A stretch of DNA of 47,558 nt from an uncultured Oscillospiraceae bacterium (GTDB lineage: Bacteria; Bacillota; Clostridia; Oscillospirales; Oscillospiraceae), in the NCBI GenBank assembly GCA_944385705.1, contig CALWYF010000015.1, forward strand, positions 1 through 47,558, written 5' to 3'. Both the position numbers and the translations under genes were made by a program. Positions 16,102-23,862 of this stretch are shown piece after piece. Under the pieces are notes generated by a model, which was given only the letters and a program-made list of their open reading frames with translations, did not search any database and was not told where the DNA came from. Numbering within the stretch: the first letter of the stretch is position 1; every line of letters starts with the position of its first letter.

Positions 16102-17124
16102 ATGAACTATAACGAGATAATGGCCGCCGCCAAAGACTGCGTCGGCCCCTACTGCAAAGCCTGTCCCGTATGCAACGGCAAGGCCTGCGGCAACTCCATG
16201 CCCGGCCCCGGCTGCAAGTACCCCGGCAACGTGGCCGCCCGTAACTTCGACAAGTGGCAGGAGATCTGCGTGAATATGGACACGCTCTGCCCCAATGCCG
16301 AGCCGGATGTCTCCTTTGAGCTTTTCGGTCACAAGTTCGTGGCTCCCATCTTTGCCGCTCCTCTGGGCTCCATTGACCTGCACTACGGCCCCAAGTACAA
16401 GGACCAGCAGTATAACTCCATCCTGGTGAAAGCTGCCGCCGAGTATGGCCTCATGGCCTTCACCGGAGACGGAGTCGATCCGGACATCATGCTCTCCGCT
16501 GTGGAGGATATGAAGAAGGCCGGCGGCATAGGCTGCCCCACAACCAAGCCCTGGAATAAGGAGGCTGTATTTGCCAAGCTGGATGTGCTCAATGAAGCGG
16601 GCATCTTTGCCGCAGCCATGGACGTGGACGGTGCGGGCCTGCCCTTCCTGAAGGCCATGAACCCCAATGCCGGCAGCAAGTCCGTGGATGAGATGAATGA
16701 GATTGTCTCCTATGCCAAGATGCCTTTCATCATAAAAGGTATAATGACCGTTGCCGGGGCAAAGAAGGCCGTGGAGTCCGGAGCTGCTGCCATAGTGGTC
16801 TCCAATCACGGCGGTCGCGTTCAGGGCGGCGTGCCCTCCACCGCCGAGGTGCTGCCCGCCATAGCCGAGGCCGTTAAGGGCAAGATCACCATTCTGGTAG
16901 ACGGCGGCATCCGCTCCGGCGTGGATGTGTTCCGCGCTCTGGCTCTGGGCGCCGACGGCGTGCTCATCGGCCGTCCCCTGCTGCCCATGATCTATGCCGC
17001 TGGCGAGGAGGGCTTCAAGGTCTACATGGACAAGATAATCGGCGAGCTGAAGTCCACCATGACCATGTGCGGCGCCGCCTCTCTTAAGGACATCACCAGG
17101 GACAAGGTCTGGTTGGAGAAATAA
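16102..17124 (+). CDS. FMN-dependent alpha-hydroxyacid oxidase-like protein with Cys-rich N-terminus
   Basis: 340 residues. The C-terminal two thirds are an FMN_dh barrel: IVVSNHGGRVQGGVPSTAEV contains the catalytic His and Arg, and ILVDGGIRSGVDVFRALALG is the phosphate-binding region. The N-terminus is unusual: cysteines at 13, 18, 21, 24, 29 and 38 (C-x4-C-x2-C-x2-C-x4-C-x8-C) resemble an Fe-S or zinc site absent from ordinary lactate or glycolate oxidases. In an anaerobe the acceptor is unlikely to be oxygen. The substrate is unknown. It has its own promoter, the Shine-Dalgarno AAGGAGAG, and a hairpin behind it. Confidence 0.85.
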   Translation: MNYNEIMAAAKDCVGPYCKACPVCNGKACGNSMPGPGCKYPGNVAARNFDKWQEICVNMDTLCPNAEPDVSFELFGHKFVAPIFAAPLGSIDLHYGPKYKDQQYNSILVKAAAEYGLMAFTGDGVDPDIMLSAVEDMKKAGGIGCPTTKPWNKEAVFAKLDVLNEAGIFAAAMDVDGAGLPFLKAMNPNAGSKSVDEMNEIVSYAKMPFIIKGIMTVAGAKKAVESGAAAIVVSNHGGRVQGGVPSTAEVLPAIAEAVKGKITILVDGGIRSGVDVFRALALGADGVLIGRPLLPMIYAAGEEGFKVYMDKIIGELKSTMTMCGAASLKDITRDKVWLEK

Positions 17125-17150
17125 AAAACTCATATCAATGCCTGGATGCA

Positions 17151-17172
17151 GTGGCGGAAGATCTTCCGCCAC
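17151..17172 (+). terminator. Perfect palindrome, probable terminator
   Basis: A 22-bp perfect palindrome (9-bp arms GTGGCGGAA and TTCCGCCAC around GATC) sits 27 bp after the FMN gene and is followed by a weakly T-rich CGTATAATTTTG. It probably ends the FMN transcript. Confidence 0.6.
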
Positions 17173-17429
17173 CGTATAATTTTGTATGTTTCCCCAGGTT
17201 TATGCCATAAAATGCAGGTTTTTTTGCTTAATTCGTCATTGCGTACTCTTGAAAACGCCTATTGTCTGGTATATACTTATTTTGTCGGTTTCCCTGAAAA
17301 TGTAATGAAAATTTAAGGGGAGATTTCCCCCTTGCTTTTTGCTTTTCCCGGCATGGACGGCCGGTCTGAACTTGTTATCTTCTCCCGGAGACGGGTCAAA
17401 GATAAAATTTTAGAAGAAAGGAGAAAGCT
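17173..17429 (+). other. 257-bp leader region of the surface protein
   Basis: The stretch is AT-rich for its first 150 bases. It contains a short inverted repeat GGGGAGATTTCCCC (17318-17331) and a GC-rich part near 17350-17395 with possible small hairpins such as CCCGGAGACGGG. No riboswitch consensus is recognised. The gene's Shine-Dalgarno AAAGGAG is at the end. I cannot assign a promoter with confidence. Confidence 0.5.
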
Positions 17430-19436
17430 ATGAAAGGAAACAAACTGGTAATTACCTTCATACTGGCATTGATAGTATGTTTGGTACTTATCCCCACCTG
17501 TGCCTTTGCCGAAGGCGCAGACCCCCTTGGCAACGAAGCGTCCGTTGCGGATGCCGGCAATCCCCCCGCACAGCCCCCTGTAGAGACTCTTGCCGAGACT
17601 CCCGCTGAGACTCCCGCTGAGACTCCTGCCGAGACTCCCGCTGAGACTCCTGCCGAGACTCCCGCTGAGACTCCTGCCGAGACTCCCGCTGAGACTCCCG
17701 CTGAGACTCCCGCCGAGACTCCCGCTGAGCCCCCTGTAGAGACTCCTGACGAGACTCCCGCTGAGCCCCCTGTAGAGACTCCTGACGAGACTCCCGCTGA
17801 GCCTGACGCCGGTTACACTGTTGAGTTCACCGTTGGTGACAAGCAGTATGTTCTGGCCGGAGATACCAGCGTAGACCTCTCTGAGATCCTTGGTTCTCTG
17901 GGCATCAGCGGAGAGATAAGCGGAGCCAGCAGCAGCGCCGACTCTCTCTTCTCCGTGGCTCAGGATGAAAACGGGAAGTGGACCGTCTCCGCCAACGAGT
18001 GCTTCAGCAGCACCCAGAGCATGACCGTCGTTGTGGACGGCCAGGAGTACCAGATTGTTGTCACCGACGACGGCGTGGTGGCCAGCTGGGTGGATGCAAA
18101 TGGTGTGACTCATGATTCTACCAGCTTGAAGGACGCCATAGATAACGCCGCAGACGGAACCACAGTCGTGCTGAAGGACAACTACACCGGCAGCATTACC
18201 GTTGATAACGGCAAGACCGTCACCATTGACCTGGGTGGAAAGACCTTAAATGCAGGCAGCAGCAGCGCTTCTGTGTTCTCTGCTTATAGCGGAAACATAA
18301 TGATAACAAACGGTACAATTAATGGACGCCTTAATGCCTATAACTCTTCTACGGTAACCCTGGCTTCCGATGTAACCCTTAATGGTATGCTTGTCGTCTG
18401 GGGCGAAGGTAGTGGAGATACTGCAAAGACTCCTGTTGCAAATGTTTATGGTACTATAAACAATACAGGTGCTCAGGCGATTTCCACAAATGGTACAGAC
18501 CGTTCCGGCGCAGTCATAAATATTTATGACGGTGCAAAAGTCACTTCTGATGAAATTACCATCTATCTTCCCAGCGGCAACCTCAATGTGTATGGCGGCA
18601 CCATCAAGGGCGATACCGGCATCTACGTAAAGGGCGGCTCTCTCAACATCACCGGCGGTGAGATAATAGCCAACGGCGAGCAGGCCAATCCCGACACCAG
18701 TTTCAACAATGGTGCATACACCACCGGCACTGCCATTACAATAGAAAATGCGTACAATGGCACCTCCAGTGGTTACCCTCAAATTACCGGCATTAACATC
18801 AGCGGCGGCACCATGACCAGTGAAAATGCTGATTCCATCCTGTACCTGGACCGTGATACCGCTCAGGGCTCTCACAACAGCTTCGTCAGCGGCGGTATCT
18901 TCAGCAGCGTTCCCGAAGAGGAACTGCTCTCCGGCGGCAACACCGTCATCAGCGCAGGTGGCGCCTATGCCGTAGGCTCTGAGGGCAACATGGCCTCCGT
19001 CAATGGCCTTATGGCCAACGCCGGAGATAATGTCATCACCGTCTACAGCGCACCCAACGGCATCACCGCTCCCGAGGGCAGCACTGTTGTCAACAAGACC
19101 GGCAGCGCCATCACTGTCAACGGTGTCGTTCTCCAGCCCGACCAGTCCATTACCATCCCTGTAAGCCCCGTAGCAGTTCGTGGTGACTACTACATCATAG
19201 AGGGTAAAGACCAGACCTGGACCAAGGGCTCCAATGAAGAACTGAGCTTCAAGCTCAATTCCGGCAAACTTATTAAAGTCCTTATTGACGGTGAGGAAGT
19301 GGAGTTTGAAATTACCGAAGACGGCGTTGTAACCATCGCCCCCGAGGTTCTGGAAGCTCTTGAGCCCGGCGTTCACACCATCACCTTCGTGTACGTGGAC
19401 GGCGGCATTTCCACCAACATCGTCATAGAGGCCTGA
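17430..19436 (+). CDS. Secreted repeat-containing beta-helix surface protein
   Basis: 668 residues. A Sec signal peptide spans residues 1-27 (hydrophobic LVITFILALIVCLVLIP, cleavage after AFA). Residues about 52-128 are a low-complexity ETPA repeat, probably an extended stalk. A domain of about 100 residues follows. From about 230 comes a parallel beta-helix-like part rich in VTLASDV, GTINGRL, NVYGGTIKGD and ISGGTM units. The C-terminus (about 585-668, IEGKDQTWTKGSNEELSF and GVHTITFVYVDGG) is an Ig-like domain common in clostridial surface proteins. No LPxTG motif, SLH domain or membrane anchor is visible, so attachment to the wall is unclear. Adhesion or glycan binding is plausible but unproven. 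Confidence 0.85.
   Translation: MKGNKLVITFILALIVCLVLIPTCAFAEGADPLGNEASVADAGNPPAQPPVETLAETPAETPAETPAETPAETPAETPAETPAETPAETPAETPAETPAEPPVETPDETPAEPPVETPDETPAEPDAGYTVEFTVGDKQYVLAGDTSVDLSEILGSLGISGEISGASSSADSLFSVAQDENGKWTVSANECFSSTQSMTVVVDGQEYQIVVTDDGVVASWVDANGVTHDSTSLKDAIDNAADGTTVVLKDNYTGSITVDNGKTVTIDLGGKTLNAGSSSASVFSAYSGNIMITNGTINGRLNAYNSSTVTLASDVTLNGMLVVWGEGSGDTAKTPVANVYGTINNTGAQAISTNGTDRSGAVINIYDGAKVTSDEITIYLPSGNLNVYGGTIKGDTGIYVKGGSLNITGGEIIANGEQANPDTSFNNGAYTTGTAITIENAYNGTSSGYPQITGINISGGTMTSENADSILYLDRDTAQGSHNSFVSGGIFSSVPEEELLSGGNTVISAGGAYAVGSEGNMASVNGLMANAGDNVITVYSAPNGITAPEGSTVVNKTGSAITVNGVVLQPDQSITIPVSPVAVRGDYYIIEGKDQTWTKGSNEELSFKLNSGKLIKVLIDGEEVEFEITEDGVVTIAPEVLEALEPGVHTITFVYVDGGISTNIVIEA
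17583..17808 (+). repeat. 12-bp tandem repeat encoding ETPA units
   Basis: Around a dozen copies of GAGACTCC(C/T)GC(T/C), encoding Glu-Thr-Pro-Ala, followed by a higher-order unit with GAGCCCCCTGTAGAGACTCC repeated twice. The unit is a multiple of three, so copy number can change by slippage without breaking the frame and would alter stalk length. Confidence 0.92.
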
Positions 19437-19453
19437 TTACCTTTTACTTAGCC

Positions 19454-19537
19454 CTGCGTCCTTTGGCGCAGTCACGATCGGAGCCTTTCGGCTCCGTGGC
19501 ATACAGGGCCGCCCCGCTTTCCTGGGGCGGCCTTTTT
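19454..19537 (+). terminator. Three consecutive hairpins ending in a terminator
   Basis: Two small hairpins, CTGCG/CGCAG (19454-19471) and CGGAGCC/GGCTCCG (19479-19496), precede a strong terminator: GGCCGCCCC (19507-19515) paired with GGGGCGGCC (19524-19532), then TTTTT. They fill the gap between the surface protein and the lipoprotein gene. The stacked hairpins before the terminator may protect the 3' end of the long upstream mRNA. Confidence 0.85.
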
Positions 19538-19551
19538 GGAGAGTGATTTAT

Positions 19552-20607
19552 TTGAGAAAAACTGTTTTGCTTATTCTCCTTGCGGCGCTCCTGCTTGGCG
19601 GCTGCGCCGGGGAGGCTCAGCCTGTGGAAAGCTCCCAGCCTGATATATTTTATTCCGACCAGACCGCCATAGCCTTTCTTGATGGCTACTGGACCAACGG
19701 TCTGGGCGAGTATCTTGCCGCCGCCCCCGGCGACGGCGGGCTCATCCGTTGGGAGACCAACATTCCTCTCCCATCCTGTGAGCTCTACGTTTTGAAGGAG
19801 GGCGTGCTCACCGGCGGCAGCACCGGGTCCGACGGCAGCGTGGAACAGCTGCAGCTGCTCCGCTTTAAAAAGCTGGACGAGGACAGCATCAGTGTGGAAA
19901 ACCTCAGCAGCGGTGAAAAATCCACCTTTATCCGGGACAGTCTGGAGCCTGACCCGAAGCGGCTGGACAACGACTATGTCTTCTGGACCATGAACCGGGC
20001 AGCGGCCTATCTCCAGGGCATGTGGATGGACGAAAACGGCAGCTACTTTGTCCTGTCCGTAGACGAAAACGGAGCCGTCTCCTGGAACTCCGACCTGTCC
20101 GTCCCCGACTGCGACTACATAGATTTTTATGACGGCCAGCTCTGCGCCGTCACCTTGGATGACCAGGGCGGCAGGACCTTCGTTCCTGCCCTCACCTTTG
20201 ACATTCAGGATAAAAACAGCGTCCGTGTACTCTGTCACAGCACAGGCCTGAGCAGCACCTTCCAGCGCCTCAGCCGCGAGCTGGACTCCCAGCTGCTGGA
20301 CAGCCGCTATATCTTTGCAAATCCCCAGCGGGCCTTTGTTTTTCTGGAGGGACTTTGGCTGGACGGCAAAGGAAACTATTTCTCCGTGGAGAACAAGGGC
20401 GGGAATGTGCGCTGGAATACCAACCTCTCTCTCCCCAACTATCAGTCTTATACCTTTGCCCAAGGCTCAATGGTAGGCGTGAACCTCGGTGAAGACGGGC
20501 AGGAGGAGACCCAGCCAATATATAACTTTAAAGTCATATCCCAGGATGAGCTGGAGATAAGCATATCCGGCACCGAAAACGTATACCTGATGCAGCGTCA
20601 GGGATAA
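19552..20607 (+). CDS. Lipoprotein with three tandem repeats of an unknown domain
   Basis: 351 residues from the TTG at 19552, chosen because GGAGAG lies 8 nt upstream and it gives the compact signal MRKTVLLILLAALLLGGC; the GTG at 19543 overlaps that site. The lipobox LGGC places the lipidated Cys at residue 18. The mature part is three copies of a ~100-residue unit at about 33-129, 142-240 and 253-349. Each has A-x-x-FL-x-G-x-W, then GxY, then W-N/E-T/S-N/D-L-x-x-P (FLDGYWTNGLGEY, YLQGMWMDENGSY, FLEGLWLDGKGNY). I recognise no named domain. It is followed 13 bp later by a gene with a cold-shock-like domain. Confidence 0.8.
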   Translation: MRKTVLLILLAALLLGGCAGEAQPVESSQPDIFYSDQTAIAFLDGYWTNGLGEYLAAAPGDGGLIRWETNIPLPSCELYVLKEGVLTGGSTGSDGSVEQLQLLRFKKLDEDSISVENLSSGEKSTFIRDSLEPDPKRLDNDYVFWTMNRAAAYLQGMWMDENGSYFVLSVDENGAVSWNSDLSVPDCDYIDFYDGQLCAVTLDDQGGRTFVPALTFDIQDKNSVRVLCHSTGLSSTFQRLSRELDSQLLDSRYIFANPQRAFVFLEGLWLDGKGNYFSVENKGGNVRWNTNLSLPNYQSYTFAQGSMVGVNLGEDGQEETQPIYNFKVISQDELEISISGTENVYLMQRQG

Positions 20608-20620
20608 GGAGGTTCACTCT

Positions 20621-21331
20621 ATGTATATTTTTGAAAATGAATCTCCCAACTGGCTGCCCGGCCGGGAGCCGGAGGCTCTGCGCCGGCGTCTTGCAGATTT
20701 TTTCAAATTACTGGAAAACAGCTACGGCGGCAAGCAAATAATATGGGAGCAGTGGGATCACGGGGCCTGGGACTCTGCTGCCGTCTCCCTCTGCCGGGAG
20801 CTGGGCTATTCCCGGGGCGCCGCCTTTCTCACCGCCTACGGTTACGGCGTCAGTGTGGGCGGCAGTCTCATCTCCGCCCCTCCGGCCCCTCCCGTGGAGA
20901 ACACCGCCTCTCCGACCCCTCCCGTGGAAACTACCCGGGTCTCCGCATCTTCCAAGGAAAAGTTCCAGGTTCCACCGGCTTCTGCGGAGAAGTCCCCGGC
21001 CTCCGGCCTCCGGGAAAATGCCGGCGAAGACCCCGGTCTTTTTCACACCGGTTCCGTCACCCTCATTCTCCCCTATAATAACAGCGGCTTTATCCGCCGG
21101 GACGATGGCGGCGACTATTACTTCAATGTCAGGGATTTTACCCACCATGTGGAGCTCCGGCCCGGCTTGAAGGTTCGCTTCCGTCTGGAGCGGCGCATGG
21201 ACTACAAGCACCATCGGATGCGCCTCAATGCCGTGGAACTGTCCGTCATCGCCTTGGACCCCCAGCAGCAGGATGCGGACGGCCGGCAGATACATCACGG
21301 ACCGCAAACAATAAAAACCCCGGAAGACTGA
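20621..21331 (+). CDS. Unknown N-domain fused to a cold-shock-like OB domain
   Basis: 236 residues, not a recognised family overall. Residues 1-85 form a putative globular domain (NWLPGREPEALRRRLADFF, WDSAAVSLCRELGYSRG). Residues 86-140 are a Pro/Ser-rich linker with PPVENTASPTPPVETT. Residues about 143-207 resemble a degenerate cold-shock domain: GSVTLILPYNNSGFIRRDDG, DYYFNVRDF and LRPGLKVRFRLERR follow the order GxV..GFI..DDG..dvFvh....L..G..V.F. The aromatic RNA-binding residues are only partly kept. AGGAGG precedes the ATG. It has no signal peptide, although the gene before it encodes a lipoprotein. Nucleic-acid binding is inferred. Confidence 0.7.
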   Translation: MYIFENESPNWLPGREPEALRRRLADFFKLLENSYGGKQIIWEQWDHGAWDSAAVSLCRELGYSRGAAFLTAYGYGVSVGGSLISAPPAPPVENTASPTPPVETTRVSASSKEKFQVPPASAEKSPASGLRENAGEDPGLFHTGSVTLILPYNNSGFIRRDDGGDYYFNVRDFTHHVELRPGLKVRFRLERRMDYKHHRMRLNAVELSVIALDPQQQDADGRQIHHGPQTIKTPED

Positions 21332-21353
21332 TGAGAGTCTTCCGGGGCTTTTT
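21318..21353. terminator. Bidirectional terminator between convergent genes
   Basis: A perfect 12-bp stem (CCCCGGAAGACT with AGTCTTCCGGGG), loop GATGAG, followed by CTTTTT on the plus strand and preceded by AAAAA, which becomes the T-run on the minus strand. It overlaps the end of the cold-shock-like gene and ends the minus-strand sugar-kinase operon. Confidence 0.92.
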
Positions 21354-21367
21354 CTCTTCCGTTTTTC

Positions 21368-22498
21368 TCAGCTGCTCAGGCCCTCCCTGGCGGCAGCCTT
21401 TATCTTGCCGTATTCCTCTTCCACTATATTTTCCATTTCCTCCCATCTGCTCTCCATGTCCTCCGCCAGGGTGAACTGGGTGCGGCAGCGGTCCAGATTA
21501 TGCTTTTCCCTGTCGATGGCAAAATACTTGTCCCCCATGAGATAGTCGGTGAGAAAACGGATGCCGCATTCCATGGTCATGGCATAGGCTCCCTGAGCCA
21601 GAGCCTTCACTTCCATATTGGTGAGGCTGGGGCAGCTCTCCAGAAAGCCTCTGGTAAAGGCCCGGAAGTAATCCAGATTCAGTCTCACCTTGCTCAGCTC
21701 CACCTCGTCCTCGGCGGCGGTGGAGGCTCCGAAGCGTATAGCGTCCCCGAAGTCGTGGGCGGAGATGCCGGGCATGACCGTGTCAAGGTCTATTACGCAA
21801 AGGGCTTGGCGGGTGTCTTTATTCAAAAGGACATTGTTAATCTTGGTGTCGTTGTGGGTGGCCCGCACCGGCAGCTCCCCCTCCCGCCTCAGCTTCTGAA
21901 GGCGGCAGGCACGCTCCTCCCTCTTCAGGGCAAAGTCCACCTCTCTCTCCACTTCCTGGAGTCTTCCGCGTTCGTCGGCCTCTATGGCCTCCCTGAATTT
22001 TTTGTAGCGGTCCTCCGTGTCGTGGAAGTTTTCTATGGTCTCCACCAGCTGCTCCGCCGGGAAATCCCTCAGGGCATACTGGAAGCCTCCGAAGCCTCTG
22101 GCGCTCTGGTAGAAGTCCTCCGCCGTCTCCGCCCGCTGAAGGCAGATGCTGTCCGGTACGAAGCGGTAGAGCCGCCAGGCTCCGCCCTGGCCGTCGTCAT
22201 AGTAATTGTGTCCGTCCAAGGTGTCTATATAGCTTATCATGGCCATTTTTCCCTTATGGTGTTCCCGGAGGAAAGCGCTGATGGCGCTCATGTTCTGCAT
22301 TATAGCCTCCACATTGGGAAAAACATAGCGGTTTATCCACTGGAGTATGTAGCGGCTGTCCTCGTCGGTGGTGACCAGATAGGTCTCGTTTATGTGTCCG
22401 CTCTTGATCTGGCTGACGGAGGCCACATCCCCGTCTATGGGGAACTTGCAGGCTATATCTCCCTGAGCGGCAAAGCTGCCGCAGCTATCAGTGTGCAT
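21368..22498 (-). CDS. NahK-like N-acetylhexosamine 1-kinase (APH family)
   Basis: 376 residues of the aminoglycoside-phosphotransferase-like kinase fold. N-terminal IKSGHINETYLVTT is the ATP loop. The catalytic loop is ATHNDTKINNVLLN (HxDxxxxN) near residue 225 and the metal-binding block is CVIDLDTVMPGISAHDFGD. This pattern strongly resembles N-acetylhexosamine 1-kinase from bifidobacterial host-glycan pathways, although related homoserine and choline kinases share parts of it. It would phosphorylate a free amino sugar at C1. The gene lies 15 bp behind an MFS carrier, suggesting uptake and phosphorylation of the same sugar. nagB occurs elsewhere in the window. Confidence 0.75.
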   Translation of the reverse strand: MHTDSCGSFAAQGDIACKFPIDGDVASVSQIKSGHINETYLVTTDEDSRYILQWINRYVFPNVEAIMQNMSAISAFLREHHKGKMAMISYIDTLDGHNYYDDGQGGAWRLYRFVPDSICLQRAETAEDFYQSARGFGGFQYALRDFPAEQLVETIENFHDTEDRYKKFREAIEADERGRLQEVEREVDFALKREERACRLQKLRREGELPVRATHNDTKINNVLLNKDTRQALCVIDLDTVMPGISAHDFGDAIRFGASTAAEDEVELSKVRLNLDYFRAFTRGFLESCPSLTNMEVKALAQGAYAMTMECGIRFLTDYLMGDKYFAIDREKHNLDRCRTQFTLAEDMESRWEEMENIVEEEYGKIKAAAREGLSS

Positions 22499-22513
22499 TT
22501 CTGTCTCTCCTTT

Positions 22514-23812
22514 TTACTCTGTCTGGGCCGGTGCTTTTTTCTCCTCCCGCCTGCGCAGCAGGATAACGGGTATCACGGTGAGGATAAGCACGGCTGCCGC
22601 CGCCAGATAAATCTCCGGGGTGGGCACGGTCTTCACCTGGCCCAGTTCCACATAGGTGCTGTCGCTGCCTTTGATGACGGCCGCCCCGATAGCGGGTCCT
22701 ATGACCATGGGCAGCAGCACCGCAAAAATCATGCGGATGCCCTGGAAGTGTCCCACCTTATCTCTGGGAGTCCAGTCTCTGATATTTGCGCTGAGGGCGG
22801 CGGAGACCATCATGTAGCCTCCCATCATTACCGTCCCGGCTATCATCACGCCCAGAGACTCCCGGACAAAGTACATTCCGCCAAGGCCCAAAAGCATGAC
22901 GAGGGCCGCCGGGAAAGCAAAGGCCAGCTTGCCCATCTTGTCGATGAATCGGCCGGAGATAAGGCTCACCAGGGAGGCCAGGATCAGCACGACCCCCAGG
23001 ATGAGGGCATAGTCGGTAATACCCAGAAAGTTCTGAATATAGATTATAAGGTAAGGGAAAAACACCTGTACCGCCACGGAAAATACACAAAAGGCGGCAA
23101 AGGACAGATACAGCTCAGGGTTTTCTCTAAGTACCGAAGGCCTAAGGCCGTAGAGGAGATTTCTTATATATCCGTCCCGCCGAGGTCTCAGCTCCGGGTC
23201 GTCCTTTATAAGGAAGAGAGCCGCCAGTCCAACCAGACTCACGGCAATGCCGAATATGCCGAAGAACTCCTTCCATCTCCCCTGTTGGGTAAGGGGGTCG
23301 AAGGCTCCGAAGATGACCAGCATGGAGATAAGGGGCAGTATGGCCAGCACGCTCTCCACCCGGCCACGGTTCTCATTTGTGGTAATGTCGGTGATGTAGG
23401 CGTTGAAGGCGGCGTCGTTGGCGGTGCTGCCGAAGAAGGTCATGACGCAGTCCATAACCACTACAGTGACGGCAGCGGCGGAGACAGCATTGAGAGCCGG
23501 GAAAAGGGCGTGGAGGTTATCCACGCTTATAAAACCGAAGATGCCGGTACTCAGGCCCCAGAGCACATAGCCCAGAACTATAAATATCTTTCGCCTGCCC
23601 ACTCTGTCGGAGAGGGCGCCCATAAGCAGGGTGGTGAGGGTGGCTGCCGCCGCCGACCAGCCCACCATGGCGGCAATATAGTTTGGGTCGGTGGAGATGG
23701 TGTTGTACAAAAACACGTTGAAATACATGTTCTCTATGGTCCAGGCAAACTGGCCGAAGAGTCCGATGAGCACAAGGCCCAGCCATTTCAGGCCGCCGAT
23801 TTTTTTAGTCAT
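22514..23812 (-). CDS. MFS sugar transporter (SLC45/GPH-like)
   Basis: 432 residues with about 12 predicted transmembrane segments. MGALSDRVGRRKIFIVLGYV is the MFS A-motif in the loop between helices 2 and 3, and ISGRFIDKMGKLAFAFP is the matching motif after helix 8. A charged loop AYITDITTNENRGRVESVL resembles sugar-family carriers. It is probably a cation-coupled or facilitated sugar carrier. It is coupled with the downstream NahK-like kinase (15 bp gap) and follows pepT by 50 bp. Its Shine-Dalgarno is GGAG. Substrate unknown; amino sugar or a disaccharide is inferred from the kinase. Confidence 0.82.
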   Translation of the reverse strand: MTKKIGGLKWLGLVLIGLFGQFAWTIENMYFNVFLYNTISTDPNYIAAMVGWSAAAATLTTLLMGALSDRVGRRKIFIVLGYVLWGLSTGIFGFISVDNLHALFPALNAVSAAAVTVVVMDCVMTFFGSTANDAAFNAYITDITTNENRGRVESVLAILPLISMLVIFGAFDPLTQQGRWKEFFGIFGIAVSLVGLAALFLIKDDPELRPRRDGYIRNLLYGLRPSVLRENPELYLSFAAFCVFSVAVQVFFPYLIIYIQNFLGITDYALILGVVLILASLVSLISGRFIDKMGKLAFAFPAALVMLLGLGGMYFVRESLGVMIAGTVMMGGYMMVSAALSANIRDWTPRDKVGHFQGIRMIFAVLLPMVIGPAIGAAVIKGSDSTYVELGQVKTVPTPEIYLAAAAVLILTVIPVILLRRREEKKAPAQTE

Positions 23813-23862
23813 GCTCCTGTCCCCCTGTAGAAAATTCTTTCTCTTTTTTCTCTCTGTATATT

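Noticed and set aside
17173-17429. Cyclic-di-GMP or other riboswitch before the surface protein
   Set aside because: The leader has hairpins but no match to conserved riboswitch cores that I can recognise.
17583-17808. CRISPR-like array
   Set aside because: The repeats are 12 bp, contiguous and in frame within a secreted protein gene. There are no spacers and no cas genes.
21500-23830. A 776-codon open frame on the plus strand
   Set aside because: It lies entirely antisense to the MFS carrier and NahK-like kinase, both of which have clear family motifs. Its translation is His/Gly/Val-rich without recognisable domains; long antisense frames are expected in GC-rich genes.
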